The notes beneath the pieces were generated by a model. The model saw nothing but the letters and a program-made list of their open reading frames with translations. It ran no database searches and was not told where the DNA came from. From positions 1,364,001 to 1,428,000 of the forward strand of contig NZ_CP054257.1 in the NCBI RefSeq assembly GCF_017893945.1: DNA of 64,000 nt. Direction: 5' to 3'. Position 1 is the first letter of the stretch; each line of letters starts with the position of its first letter. Origin of the DNA: Treponema parvum. Its GTDB lineage: Bacteria; Spirochaetota; Spirochaetia; Treponematales; Treponemataceae. Below, piece after piece: positions 1 through 9,146 of this stretch. The position numbers and the translations under genes are program-made.

Positions 1-322
1 TGCTCACATACTGAGTAATATATTGATAGTCCATCTGTATTACGTCCGGCATCTGCTTTCCGGCGGACGACGCGGCCAACTTGCTCCAATAGTCCGCCCA
101 TTCTGCAAACTGCGGATCAAATTTAACGCCCGGGTTTTCAGCTTCAAACATAGAAAGGATTTTCTGTGTTCTTTCGTTTCTCGTCTGGTTTCCCCACCAG
201 AACATCGTAAGTTTTGCTTCTTTAGAAGCCCCTGACTTTTTGTTTTCCGCCTTTTTGCATCCTGTTACGAGTAATGCCGCAGCAAGACAAAGGCCTGCTG
301 CGATCTTTAATACTTTTTTCAT
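1..322 (-). CDS. Extracellular sugar-binding lipoprotein, N-terminal part (runs off window)
   Basis: Translation of the minus strand from the ATG at 322 gives about 107 residues with no stop before the window edge, so the gene is cut by the edge. It begins with a lipoprotein signal peptide (MKKVLKIAAGLCLAAALLV followed by TGC, a clear lipobox), then a low-complexity linker and LTMFWWGNQTRNERTQKIL, typical of family-1 solute-binding proteins of sugar ABC importers. The Shine-Dalgarno GGAGG lies six bases ahead of the ATG. Being divergent from the two-component pair at 0.6-3.5 kb, it is a likely target of that pair (inference). The ligand is unknown. Confidence 0.85.
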   Translation of the reverse strand, partial: MKKVLKIAAGLCLAAALLVTGCKKAENKKSGASKEAKLTMFWWGNQTRNERTQKILSMFEAENPGVKFDPQFAEWADYWSKLAASSAGKQMPDVIQMDYQYITQYVS

Positions 323-365
323 TAAAACCTCCTGTTCTAAACCTAGATAACTTGCTTTTTATAAG

Positions 366-394
366 AGTATCATACCGTTTTTTTACTCTGTAAA
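366..394 (-). promoter_or_regulatory. Predicted sigma-70 promoter of the sugar-binding lipoprotein gene
   Basis: Reading the minus strand, TTTACA (394-389) and GATACT (371-366) are separated by 17 bases, with the start codon about 44 bases further on. Found by eye. A loose inverted repeat (AAATCGG at 401-407, CCGATTT at 425-431) sits just upstream and could be an operator or hairpin. Apart from this promoter and that of the kinase gene I see nothing in 323-635. Confidence 0.4.
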
Positions 395-540
395 TCCTAT
401 AAATCGGCTTCATAGTATAAAAAACCGATTTTTATGCAAAAAATAGCAGCGGTGCCTTGCGGCGAGCGCAAAGTTTCCCGTGAAAAAGGCAAGTAAAAAG
501 CGAAGCGTCCGGTGTGGTTCGGTTGTCGTGGTTTAGGGCT

Positions 541-569
541 TTATGTATCGTATATTTTGATGATATAAT
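541..569 (+). promoter_or_regulatory. Predicted extended -10 promoter of the two-component operon
   Basis: TTATGT (541-546), a 17-base spacer and TATAAT (564-569) preceded by TG-A make an extended -10 promoter. Transcription would begin near 576, only about 15 bases before the TTG at 591, which favours a later kinase start such as the ATG at 636. Confidence 0.5.
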
Positions 570-635
570 TATATTTACAGTTTAACAAATTTGCCTTTCG
601 GCAAACATCGCAAATTATATGTGCGCAAAAAGCGC

Positions 636-2444
636 ATGAATGCGAAATTAAATTTTATGTTCGTATTAAAAAAACTTATCAAAAGAATCGAAGACGTTTT
701 GAACAATTTTTCTCTGCTAAAAAAAATCCTATTTATAATTATTTTTTCAGGAACCGTGTTTTTCTGCGGATTTTCAATCATCGCCTTATATTACGTAACG
801 AAAGCGAACACTAAAATGCTGTATTTGGAAATAGCAAAGAATCTCGTCTATTCGGGAAATAAAATATCTTCCACGCTGCGCTTGGCCGAAAACATGAGCA
901 ACCTTATGCTTTCCGACGGCACTATACAGCAGCAACTCTTTATATCAAGTCAAAACAACGACCATAATACAAGAAGCACTGCATACAAATTACTGTACGA
1001 TTCTCTTATCGCATATTCGTTCGAACTTCGTCCGCTCTGCATATCCGCCGCGCTTCTTGCAAACAACAAGTACCATATTCCTTCCGACATAAGCCTTGAG
1101 AGAACTCTGCCCGAAGATTTAAGAAATAAAATTATAACCGAGTCGGATCGGCTGTTGGGCGCACCAGTATGGATAACCGAATACGGCGAAACGCATGGAG
1201 TCTTTATGGGCAGAGCTGTCCGCCGCATAGAAAATTTAAGCCTTGAAATTTTGGGCGAAGTAATATTTCAGCTCGACATGAACAGGCTGGTCAAAGAGTC
1301 GTCTTCAGCTTACGGCGAACACGAACCGTCTTTTATTTTTTTTAAAGACGGAAAGGTGTTTTATAAATACGGCATAAACACCGGCGAAAAATTTTCCGAC
1401 ATTCTGCATAAAATTCCTCAAAAATTATCCGGCAGAGAATACGGAGTTATAAAGATAAACAGGGACGATTTTTTCGCCGTAAAAAGCGCCGTTCCCGGAT
1501 ACGATTGGGAATACGTGTGCCTCGTCCCTTACGGCGAAACGGCAAAAATCCTTAAATATACGGCCATAATATATTTTACAGTCATCGGTTCGGGAATTCT
1601 GTTTTCGATTCTTTTCTCTTCGGTAACTATAGGCGCTGTTTCAAAACACATAAATTATCTTGTATCAAAGATCACAACCTTCAGGGGCGACAGCAAACAG
1701 ATAATTCCCGTACGCTATGATTATTCAAAGCGGAGCGACGAAATAGGAATACTTCACCAACAGTTTGACCTTATGGTGCAGGAAATAAATAATCTGATAC
1801 AGATGAATTATAAAAATGAACTTTTAATGAAGGAAGCCCAGCTTACGGCGCTAGAAAACCAAATAAATCCACATTTTCTTTATAATACGCTGGAATCGGT
1901 AAATTGGCGCGCAAAGATGATCGGTGCAAAAATAATTTCGACCATGGTGGAATCTTTGGGTAAACTTTTGCGCATAACGCTTAACAACTCTTTGACCGAA
2001 CACACAATAAAAACGGAACTGGAGCTTGTAGACTGCTATCTTACAATCCAAAAAATTCGCTTTGAAGAGAGGCTCAACGCTTCGATTATTTCCGATCCTC
2101 AATTAAACAACTGCAGAATTCCCAAACTCAGCATTCAACCGCTTGTCGAAAATGCGATACATTATTCCGTTGAAAATTCTACCGAAGCGTGTGACATTAT
2201 TATTAAGATAGAGGAATCCGGAGAAAATATAAAGATAAGCGTAAGCAACAGCGGTTCACGATTTGTTAAAGACACTCTTGAAAAGCTTAAAAGCGGCGTC
2301 ATGAAAAAACACAGAACCGGACTTGGACTTTTGAACATCGACAAAAGAATAAAATTAACTTTCGGCACGGAATACGGACTTTCTCTGTATAATAAACATG
2401 AGATGGCCGTCGCTGAAATATTGATCCCGAAGGAATACGTATGA
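636..2444 (+). CDS. YesM/LytS-type sensor histidine kinase
   Basis: Membrane sensor kinase, probably reading an extracellular carbohydrate cue and phosphorylating the response regulator encoded next. Counting from the ATG at 636: a membrane segment at about 31-54, a large extracellular sensor region, a second membrane segment near 308-335, a HAMP-like linker, then the His_kinase domain with the phospho-acceptor in NQINPHFLYN (His 413), the N-box in QPLVENAIHY (Asn 506) and a G-box TGLGLLNID. This is the architecture of YesM-type kinases that pair with AraC-type regulators near sugar transporters. The reading frame is open back to a TTG at 591 and a GTG at 621; none has a visible ribosome-binding site, so the start is uncertain. 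The stop overlaps the next start as ATGA. Confidence 0.88.
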   Translation: MNAKLNFMFVLKKLIKRIEDVLNNFSLLKKILFIIIFSGTVFFCGFSIIALYYVTKANTKMLYLEIAKNLVYSGNKISSTLRLAENMSNLMLSDGTIQQQLFISSQNNDHNTRSTAYKLLYDSLIAYSFELRPLCISAALLANNKYHIPSDISLERTLPEDLRNKIITESDRLLGAPVWITEYGETHGVFMGRAVRRIENLSLEILGEVIFQLDMNRLVKESSSAYGEHEPSFIFFKDGKVFYKYGINTGEKFSDILHKIPQKLSGREYGVIKINRDDFFAVKSAVPGYDWEYVCLVPYGETAKILKYTAIIYFTVIGSGILFSILFSSVTIGAVSKHINYLVSKITTFRGDSKQIIPVRYDYSKRSDEIGILHQQFDLMVQEINNLIQMNYKNELLMKEAQLTALENQINPHFLYNTLESVNWRAKMIGAKIISTMVESLGKLLRITLNNSLTEHTIKTELELVDCYLTIQKIRFEERLNASIISDPQLNNCRIPKLSIQPLVENAIHYSVENSTEACDIIIKIEESGENIKISVSNSGSRFVKDTLEKLKSGVMKKHRTGLGLLNIDKRIKLTFGTEYGLSLYNKHEMAVAEILIPKEYV

Positions 2445-3544
2445 AAACCGCGCTGAGGATGATAATCGTTGACGATGAAAGGATCATCCGAGAAACAATA
2501 CGATCACTGATAAACTGGAAAGCTCTCGACGTCGAAATCGTAGGCACCTGCAAGGACGGAATAGAAGCCTACAATGCAATACTTGACGAATATCCCGACA
2601 TCGTTCTCACGGATATCAAAATGCCCGGCTTTTCAGGGCTCGAACTCATTGAAAACATAAAAAAAATCGACAGCGATATAGAATTTATCATCCTAACCGG
2701 CTACGAAGAATTCGCTTTTGCAAAGACTGCGATGCGTTTCGGAATACGGCATTATCTTTTAAAACCTTGCAACGAAAAACAAATAGTCGAAGCCGTTAAA
2801 GAAATACAAAAAAGTATATCTAAAAGAAATTCCGATTGGAAACTTCGTTCCGACGAAATTTATGACATTTATAAAAACGATATGACTGGCGACAGTACCG
2901 TATCGTCTATGGAAAAGCTTTTAAACCGCATACAGGAGGCGGATCTTCAATCACGCAAAAAGATTTTCATCGACATGGGGAAAATCCTTGAGACCGTAAC
3001 AGATAAAGAATTTTTGGTATTTTTGCTTTCTGGACTTTTGATCAAATACGCGGACAGAAGAGACATAGCTTACAGTCCCATGCAGATTATGGACTATGTT
3101 ATGGAACTAAAGCGCATGAATACGACGGATGAAATACTTTCTTCATTTCTTAAAACGCTGCCCGTCATCTTTCCGCCTATGCTTATAGGAACCAGAAGCG
3201 TGGCGGATTTCATATCGAAGCTTATAGCCTTTGTTGAAACTCATATAGACGAGCAAAGCCTTTCGTTGAAATATATTTCCGAACATTATCTTTTTATGAA
3301 CGTGGACTATGTTAGCAAACAATTTGTAAAACAGACAGGTTATCGTTTTTCGGATTTTTTAAACCGTAAACGAGTCGAAAAAGCCAAACAGCTTTTAACA
3401 GTACAGGCGGATGTTCAAATTTCAGATGTCGCGGAAAAGATCGGCTTCGGAAATAATCCTCAATATTTTTACCTTATATTTAAAAAATACACGGGGATGA
3501 CGCCTATGGCCTATATAAACTCATGGAAAAACAAAATGGCCTAG
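2441..3544 (+). CDS. AraC-type response regulator (YesN-like)
   Basis: Partner of the upstream kinase. The receiver domain (residues 1-125) has the acidic pair Asp11/Asp12, phospho-acceptor Asp58 in VLTDIKMPG, Thr86 and Lys108. A divergent linker follows, and the last 100 residues are an AraC-type double helix-turn-helix (about 262-365; FLNRKRVEKAKQLL, then VAEKIGFGNNPQYFYLIFKK). Such regulators usually switch on nearby sugar uptake and breakdown genes; the divergent sugar-binding lipoprotein and the downstream glycohydrolase are candidate targets (inference). Translation is coupled to the kinase by the four-base overlap. Confidence 0.9.
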   Translation: MKTALRMIIVDDERIIRETIRSLINWKALDVEIVGTCKDGIEAYNAILDEYPDIVLTDIKMPGFSGLELIENIKKIDSDIEFIILTGYEEFAFAKTAMRFGIRHYLLKPCNEKQIVEAVKEIQKSISKRNSDWKLRSDEIYDIYKNDMTGDSTVSSMEKLLNRIQEADLQSRKKIFIDMGKILETVTDKEFLVFLLSGLLIKYADRRDIAYSPMQIMDYVMELKRMNTTDEILSSFLKTLPVIFPPMLIGTRSVADFISKLIAFVETHIDEQSLSLKYISEHYLFMNVDYVSKQFVKQTGYRFSDFLNRKRVEKAKQLLTVQADVQISDVAEKIGFGNNPQYFYLIFKKYTGMTPMAYINSWKNKMA

Positions 3545-3812
3545 CCGTCGGCTTCAGGTGCGTGTTTTTGCCCGGGAAACATGCCGATGCAACAGTGTTT
3601 TTTTATTAAGTAAGATAGCAATTGTCCGAGTTTTGTGTTACACTCGTTTTATGTCTGTAATTCCTCTTGCGGTATGTTTTCTAGCCCAACTATACCACAA
3701 ATTCCAGACTTTAAATTAAAAAGTACTTGTGTTATCTTAGACAGTAGTGAAAACTTGTAATGTTTTCTGGAAATGCCATAAAAACCATTCAAATGGAAAT
3801 TTGGAGATAAAG
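3545..3812. other. Intergenic region upstream of the glycohydrolase gene
   Basis: No gene seen. Two similar short stretches, TTGTGTTACACT (about 3633-3644) and TTGTGTTATCTT (about 3727-3738), each contain a TG-N extended -10-like element (TACACT and TATCTT) but lack a convincing -35. Either may be the promoter of the following gene. Confidence 0.3.
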
Positions 3813-5696
3813 ATGAATGATTCTAATTATTTTGATCATGTATACGGCGGTTGGCTGGGAAAATGTCTGGGTGGCGCGGCCGGCACTCCGGTTGAAGGGA
3901 TAAAAAAACTTATCGACCGCGACTTCAGAGAAGTGATTCGGCCGGATTTACCCAATGACGATCTGGATATGCAGTTGCTTTGGCTGGAAGTTTTGGAAGA
4001 GAAAGGCCTTTTACTGACGGCAAACGATTTGGCAAAAGCGTGGGACGAGCATTGCTGGTATCCCTTCAGCGAATACGGCATTTTTCTAAAAAATTATGAA
4101 AGAGGCATTATGCCGCCGTACAGCGGAAGCTTTAACAATCCGTTTTTTTGTGAAGGCGAAGGGTGCCCGATTCGTTCGGAGATATGGGCTATGGTATTTC
4201 CGAACGACCCGGACAAAGCCGCTTATTACGCCGGGCTTGACGGCAGTCTTGATCATGCAGGCGAATCGGTTTGGATTGAACAATATTACGCGGCGATCGA
4301 ATCCTGTGCTTTCACGGGGACGGATATGACCGAGTTGTTAAAAAGTCAATTACATTTTTTACCGGAAGACTCACGCGCGCTCGGATGCGCTTCGCTGGTG
4401 TTCTCATTGGCGGAACAAGGTATCGCCGATTGGCGAAAAGTCAGAACCGCGGTTTTACAAAAATACGGCCATAATGATTTTACCAACTCCATCACCAATC
4501 TGGGGCTCATGCTTATCGCCCTTTTATACGGCAAAGACAATTTGCAGACGGTAATAGACATAGCTTTCCGCAGCGGCTTCGATACGGATTGTACGTGCGC
4601 AACCGCTGCGGCAATTTGGGGCATACTGTATGGCGCAAAAAAAATTCCCGAAGAGTTGAAAGCTCTGGTTAACGACGGCTATGTGGTAGGAATCGACATC
4701 AAAAGCGATTGCCGTTCCATATATCGCTTATCAGAGCAAACCTGCCGGTTAGGCGAAACGCTGAAGAACGGAAGTCTGTTAACGCCGCCCCGCTGCGAGC
4801 AAAAATTCGATGAAGCAATTCATCAGGAAATCCGGTATTCGGATCAGCCGGCTATCGGATTCCAAGACAGATGCCGCATCAAGCTTGTAACGCAAAACCG
4901 GTCGAACCAAGCATACAGCCTTCATAGCCGAATTGAAAATTTGCCGTCAGGCTGGGTTGTAGAACCGCAGTATCGGGATTTTTTGCTTCCTGCAGGAGAA
5001 ACCGCTGAAACAGAATTTTGTATCCTAACCTCCGACCAAATCAAATCAATCGCAAATATCAACAAATTAAAAGTCGTTACGGCCGAGAGAGAAAGACCTG
5101 AACAAATCGCCGAATTGAGTTTCGGTATTGCAGGAGCAATGGACTGGATCGGAGTCGGTCCTTTTTTTGAAAATTTAGAAAAAAAAGATTTACCGAATAT
5201 TCCGGCTGCCCATGACGAAGACACTGGACGGCCAACCATGGAATGCAAGGTCAATAATGCGGTTTATCTGGATAAAGCTTATATTGATGAAAATGATTTT
5301 ACGGCAGCTTTTTCAACTCAAGAAAAATGCATCATCCGCGGCTATGAAGATTTATTGCCGCTTGATCAAACGTTCGGATGTCGGGGACAAATTTGCGTTT
5401 ATTTGCAACAGGAAGTTATATCTCCAAAAGATCAAGACCTTTGGGTCATAATCGGTAACAATGACGGTTTTGTGCTTTGGGTAAATGACGAAAAAAAATT
5501 ATGCTATGACGAGATGCGATTGTGGACTCCGTATAATCATTACGAGCTCGTACATCTTAAAGAAGGGAAAAACAGGATTGTTTTAAAGCTCCTGCGCAGG
5601 GGCGAACAGTTCCGCTTCTGTCTAGGCTTTCGGAAATATGACGGCGAACATTTCCATAAAAAGCGGTGGTGCACGGATTTATCGGTAACACGCTGA
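3813..5696 (+). CDS. ADP-ribosylglycohydrolase-family protein with C-terminal extension
   Basis: The N-terminal half belongs to the ADP-ribosylglycohydrolase (DraG/ARH) fold: GGWLGKCLGGAAGTPVEG near the start, an acidic motif DDLDMQ around residues 49-54, and GFDTDCTCATAAAIWG around 255-270, matching the metal-binding D-x-D motif late in the domain. The C-terminal 300 residues are not part of that domain and look like beta-sandwich modules (for example WVIIGNNDGFVLWVNDEKK), perhaps carbohydrate-binding. Length is 627 residues, far longer than a bare ADP-ribosylglycohydrolase. The ATG at 3813 was chosen because GGAG lies six bases upstream; an in-frame TTG at 3747 has none. No signal peptide. 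The substrate may be a ribosyl or nucleoside compound (inference). Confidence 0.75.
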   Translation: MNDSNYFDHVYGGWLGKCLGGAAGTPVEGIKKLIDRDFREVIRPDLPNDDLDMQLLWLEVLEEKGLLLTANDLAKAWDEHCWYPFSEYGIFLKNYERGIMPPYSGSFNNPFFCEGEGCPIRSEIWAMVFPNDPDKAAYYAGLDGSLDHAGESVWIEQYYAAIESCAFTGTDMTELLKSQLHFLPEDSRALGCASLVFSLAEQGIADWRKVRTAVLQKYGHNDFTNSITNLGLMLIALLYGKDNLQTVIDIAFRSGFDTDCTCATAAAIWGILYGAKKIPEELKALVNDGYVVGIDIKSDCRSIYRLSEQTCRLGETLKNGSLLTPPRCEQKFDEAIHQEIRYSDQPAIGFQDRCRIKLVTQNRSNQAYSLHSRIENLPSGWVVEPQYRDFLLPAGETAETEFCILTSDQIKSIANINKLKVVTAERERPEQIAELSFGIAGAMDWIGVGPFFENLEKKDLPNIPAAHDEDTGRPTMECKVNNAVYLDKAYIDENDFTAAFSTQEKCIIRGYEDLLPLDQTFGCRGQICVYLQQEVISPKDQDLWVIIGNNDGFVLWVNDEKKLCYDEMRLWTPYNHYELVHLKEGKNRIVLKLLRRGEQFRFCLGFRKYDGEHFHKKRWCTDLSVTR

Positions 5697-5779
5697 AATC
5701 AGGCTGCGCAAAATTTAAGGCTTGTTGCAAAATAAGTAATTTTTAAGTTGGCGGATTTTTGTCCGCACTAGGATTTACC

Positions 5780-7831
5780 ATGCTTGATAAAATGCGAAAT
5801 ATAGGGATTATGGCTCACATCGATGCGGGAAAGACAACCACTACCGAGCGGATCCTTTATTACACAAAAAAAATTCATAAGATAGGCGAAATCGACGACG
5901 GACAAGCTACTATGGACTGGATGACTCAGGAACAGGAAAGAGGCATAACCATTCAGAGTGCCGCTACTACAACTTACTGGAAAGGCTTTCAGATCAACAT
6001 AATCGACACTCCCGGCCATGTCGATTTTACGGCTGAAGTGGAGCGTTCTCTTCGCGTTCTTGACGGCGCCGTCGCAGTTATCTGTGCGGTTGACGGAGTT
6101 CAGCCGCAGACGGAAACCGTATGGCATCAGGCCGACAAATTTAAAGTTCCGAGAATTTGTTTTATGAACAAAATGGACAGAATCGGGGCGGATTTTTTTA
6201 ATTCGATGGACGACGTCGCTCAAAAATTCGCGGTTCAATGTCTTGCGTTACAAATTCCGATAGGGCAGGGGCAGGAATTTGAAGGCGTCATCGATCTGAT
6301 TAAAATGAAAGAGATTCGATGGAACGCCGACGACGAAGGAGAAACCCTTAGCGAATGCGACATTTCTTCCGAGCGCATAGAAAGTGCAAAAAAATGGCGG
6401 GAAAAACTTGTAGATACGGTTGCGTCTTCAGACGACAAACTCGGAGAACTCTATCTTGAAGGAAAAGAAATATCCGCCGAACTTTTAAAAGACGCAATCC
6501 GTAAAGGTACCGTTAATAGAATATTTGTGCCGTTTGTTATGGGATCCGCCCGCCACAATCAAGGCGTGCAGCCGCTCATCGACGCGGTTGTGGATTATCT
6601 TCCTGCGCCCGACGAAGTTCCTCCTGCGGAAGGAATACACATAAAACGCGACAAAGAAGAAAAAGTACTTGTTCCGTGCAAGACTGACGGAATGCCGCTC
6701 GGTCTTGTATTTAAAATTCAGTACGACAAAGAGATGGGATCGCTGTGCTATGTTAGAATGTATTCGGGCAAAATTACAAGCGGAAGTCAGATTTACAACG
6801 TAGGAAAGAAAAAAAGAGAGCGCGTAAACCGTATACTGCGTATGCACGCGGATAAAAACGAGCCGATCGACAGCGTATCCGCAGGCGACATTGCAGTTTT
6901 TATCGGGTTGAAATTTGCGCAGACGGGAGACACGCTCGGAAGCGAAGGGATGCCTGTTTCTCTTGAAAATATGAAATTTCCCGAGCCTGTAATCTCCATT
7001 GCTATAGAACCGGAAACCCTTTCCGACCGCGATAAATTGAACGAAACGCTTGGTATCCTTTCAAAAGAAGATCCGACATTTACCTTTCACGAAGATGCGG
7101 AAACAGGCCAGCTCATCATAAGCGGTATGGGAGAACTCCATCTGGACGTTCTTGTTACAAGGATGAAAGACGATTTTAAAGTCAACGCGCGCGTCGGAGC
7201 TCCTCAGGTTACATACCGTGAAGCGGTAACAGTTGCCGCAGAACACACCGAAAATTTCAGTAAGGTGCTTGCAGGTAAAGAAAATACGGCGGGAATTTCA
7301 GTCCGAGTGGAGCCAAGGCCTCAGGGACAAGGAAATTCCTACGCTTGTACCGCCAAGACTAAAGACATTCCTGAAGAAATCGTCGCCGCCGTTAAAAACG
7401 CATTTGAAGCGGCGCTCGCTTCGGGTATAAAATACGGCTACCCATGCACGGATACTGCCGTTACCGTTACCGATCTTGCGTGGAATGAACTTACCGGCAC
7501 TCCGTTCGCTTTTGAAGCCTGTGCCGCGCAGGCCTTCGATCACGCTTGCAACGCCGCCTCTCCCGAACTCTTGGAGCCGGTCATGAACGTTGACATAACC
7601 TGCCCCAAAGAATTTGTAGGAGAAGCTATGAGTCAAGTGACTCAACGCGGCGGAATTATCTTAGGGCAGGATTCAAGACCCTCCGGAGAATTGATCCATG
7701 CGCAAGCACCGATGGCAAAGATGTTCGGCTTTTCCACTAATCTCAGATCCGCGACGCAGGGCAGGGCTTCGTTCAGCATTGAATTCAGCCATTTTCAGAT
7801 AAAGCCGGGCGGCCTTAATTCGGCGTACTAA
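5780..7831 (+). CDS. fusA: Elongation factor G family protein with divergent domain IV
   Basis: Translational GTPase of 683 residues. The G domain is intact: AHIDAGKTTTTER (P-loop, Lys18), GITIQSAATT (switch I), IIDTPGHVDF (switch II with the catalytic His) and FMNKMDR. Domains II, III and V are recognisable (SGMGELHLDVL; late glycine-rich motif). Domain IV is unusual: where classical EF-G has the HKKQSGG-type segment, this protein has HTENFSKVLAGKENT. Spirochaetes are known to carry split-function EF-Gs (spdEFG1 for translocation, spdEFG2 for ribosome recycling); the overall sequence and altered domain IV suggest one of these, perhaps the recycling type, but I cannot settle it by eye. Start ATG 5780 has AGGA six bases upstream; a TTG at 5759 is in frame. 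Confidence 0.88.
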   Translation: MLDKMRNIGIMAHIDAGKTTTTERILYYTKKIHKIGEIDDGQATMDWMTQEQERGITIQSAATTTYWKGFQINIIDTPGHVDFTAEVERSLRVLDGAVAVICAVDGVQPQTETVWHQADKFKVPRICFMNKMDRIGADFFNSMDDVAQKFAVQCLALQIPIGQGQEFEGVIDLIKMKEIRWNADDEGETLSECDISSERIESAKKWREKLVDTVASSDDKLGELYLEGKEISAELLKDAIRKGTVNRIFVPFVMGSARHNQGVQPLIDAVVDYLPAPDEVPPAEGIHIKRDKEEKVLVPCKTDGMPLGLVFKIQYDKEMGSLCYVRMYSGKITSGSQIYNVGKKKRERVNRILRMHADKNEPIDSVSAGDIAVFIGLKFAQTGDTLGSEGMPVSLENMKFPEPVISIAIEPETLSDRDKLNETLGILSKEDPTFTFHEDAETGQLIISGMGELHLDVLVTRMKDDFKVNARVGAPQVTYREAVTVAAEHTENFSKVLAGKENTAGISVRVEPRPQGQGNSYACTAKTKDIPEEIVAAVKNAFEAALASGIKYGYPCTDTAVTVTDLAWNELTGTPFAFEACAAQAFDHACNAASPELLEPVMNVDITCPKEFVGEAMSQVTQRGGIILGQDSRPSGELIHAQAPMAKMFGFSTNLRSATQGRASFSIEFSHFQIKPGGLNSAY

Positions 7832-7885
7832 GCTTACGATAAAATCAGATTTTTCATTAAATTAACAAAATCAGCGTAATTTGCC

Positions 7886-7914
7886 TTGACGGCGATCTCA
7901 TGTAGTTATATCAT
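7886..7914 (+). promoter_or_regulatory. Promoter of the ABC ATPase gene
   Basis: TTGACG (7886-7891), 17-base spacer, TATCAT (7909-7914): a near-consensus sigma-70 promoter. The transcript would begin near 7921, ahead of the strong Shine-Dalgarno AAGGGAGG and the ATG at 7948. Confidence 0.65.
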
Positions 7915-7947
7915 TAAAATAATAATATAACCCCAAGGGAGGCCAAA

Positions 7948-9072
7948 ATGGCTAAGGTAGAATTAAAACATATCGGCAAGATATATCCCGACAGCAACAT
8001 GCACGCTGTAAAGGATGCCAACATTACTATTGAAGACCGCGAATTCTGCGTATTCGTAGGACCTTCAGGCTGCGGAAAATCCACAACTCTCCGCATGGTC
8101 GCGGGACTTGAAGACATTACGGAAGGAGATCTTTTTATCGACGGTGAAAAGATGAATGACGTTCCGCCGAAAGATCGCGACATAGCTATGGTTTTCCAAA
8201 ACTATGCCTTGTATCCTCATATGAGCGTATACGACAATATGGCCTTCGGTCTTAAAATTCGTAAAATGGACAAGGCTGAAATCGATCGTCGCGTTCACGA
8301 AGCCGCAAAGCAGCTCGATCTAGAACAATATCTGAACCGCAAACCTAAAGCTCTGTCCGGCGGTCAGCGACAGAGAGTCGCCGTAGGACGCGCTATCGTA
8401 CGCAATCCTAAGGTATTTTTGTTCGACGAACCTCTTTCAAACCTCGACGCCAAACTTCGCGTAACCATGAGAGCTGAAATTTCAGCCTTGCACAACCGTT
8501 TGCAGGCTACGATGATCTATGTTACACACGATCAGATAGAAGCTATGACCTTAGGAACAAAGATCGTCGTCATGAAAGACGGACAGATACAGCAGATCGG
8601 AGCGCCGCTCTATCTTTACAACAATCCCATAAATAAATTCGTAGCCGGCTTTATAGGAACGCCGCCGATGAATTTCCTTAGCGTTACGATAAAAGAAGAA
8701 GGCGGAAAGATCATCGCCGACGAAGGCTCGTTCTCATTTGTTCCGACGGCAGCTCAGCAGGCAAAACTTAAGTCCTATGTAGGTAAGTCGATTTCCTTCG
8801 GTATTCGCCCGGAAGACGTGACTTTTGTTGAAAAACCGGCAAGCGAAAACAACATGTCCCTTAAGATTATGAACCAGGAACCGCTGGGAGCCGAAACTCA
8901 TCTTTTCCTCACGTCGGAAAAAGGTCAAAACATGATCGTACGCACAAGCCCGAAAAATATTTATCACCTCGGCGACACGGTCAACTTTGTTCCGAACATG
9001 GAAAAAGCGAAATTTTTTGATAATACGGAAGCTGAGCTGAATATTTGCGATCAGATCGAGAAGAACTGGTAA
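7948..9072 (+). CDS. ugpC: Sugar ABC importer ATP-binding protein (UgpC/MsmK/MalK type)
   Basis: Cytoplasmic ATPase of CUT1-type carbohydrate importers, 374 residues, the usual length. Walker A GPSGCGKS (38-45), Q-loop FQNYALYP, signature LSGGQ (136-140), Walker B VFLFDEP (Asp160, Glu161), H-loop VTHDQ, then a C-terminal TOBE/regulatory region with FVAGFIGTPPMNF. It stands alone between its own promoter and a strong terminator, with no permeases beside it. In Gram-positives a single MsmK-type ATPase energises several importers; here it probably serves the ATPase-less importer at 13.4-16.4 kb and others such as the one starting at the left edge (inference). Confidence 0.92.
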   Translation: MAKVELKHIGKIYPDSNMHAVKDANITIEDREFCVFVGPSGCGKSTTLRMVAGLEDITEGDLFIDGEKMNDVPPKDRDIAMVFQNYALYPHMSVYDNMAFGLKIRKMDKAEIDRRVHEAAKQLDLEQYLNRKPKALSGGQRQRVAVGRAIVRNPKVFLFDEPLSNLDAKLRVTMRAEISALHNRLQATMIYVTHDQIEAMTLGTKIVVMKDGQIQQIGAPLYLYNNPINKFVAGFIGTPPMNFLSVTIKEEGGKIIADEGSFSFVPTAAQQAKLKSYVGKSISFGIRPEDVTFVEKPASENNMSLKIMNQEPLGAETHLFLTSEKGQNMIVRTSPKNIYHLGDTVNFVPNMEKAKFFDNTEAELNICDQIEKNW

Positions 9073-9093
9073 TATTCTACATTAAGCAGCGAC

Positions 9094-9133
9094 AGGCCGT
9101 CGACGGATAAATGTCGGCGGCCTTTTTATTTTT
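9094..9133 (+). terminator. Rho-independent terminator after ugpC
   Basis: AGGCCGTCGAC (9094-9104) pairs with GTCGGCGGCCT (ending 9123) around an eight-base loop, with one G-U pair, and is followed directly by a T-rich run. It separates ugpC from the convergent dapB. Confidence 0.85.
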
Positions 9134-9146
9134 AAGGCGGGTTCGA

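Noticed and set aside
3622..3644. TTGTCC / TACACT as a -35/-10 pair
   Set aside because: The spacer is only 11 bases; at best the TACACT is an extended -10 on its own.
5768..6238. 156-codon minus-strand frame
   Set aside because: Antisense to the conserved G domain of the EF-G gene.
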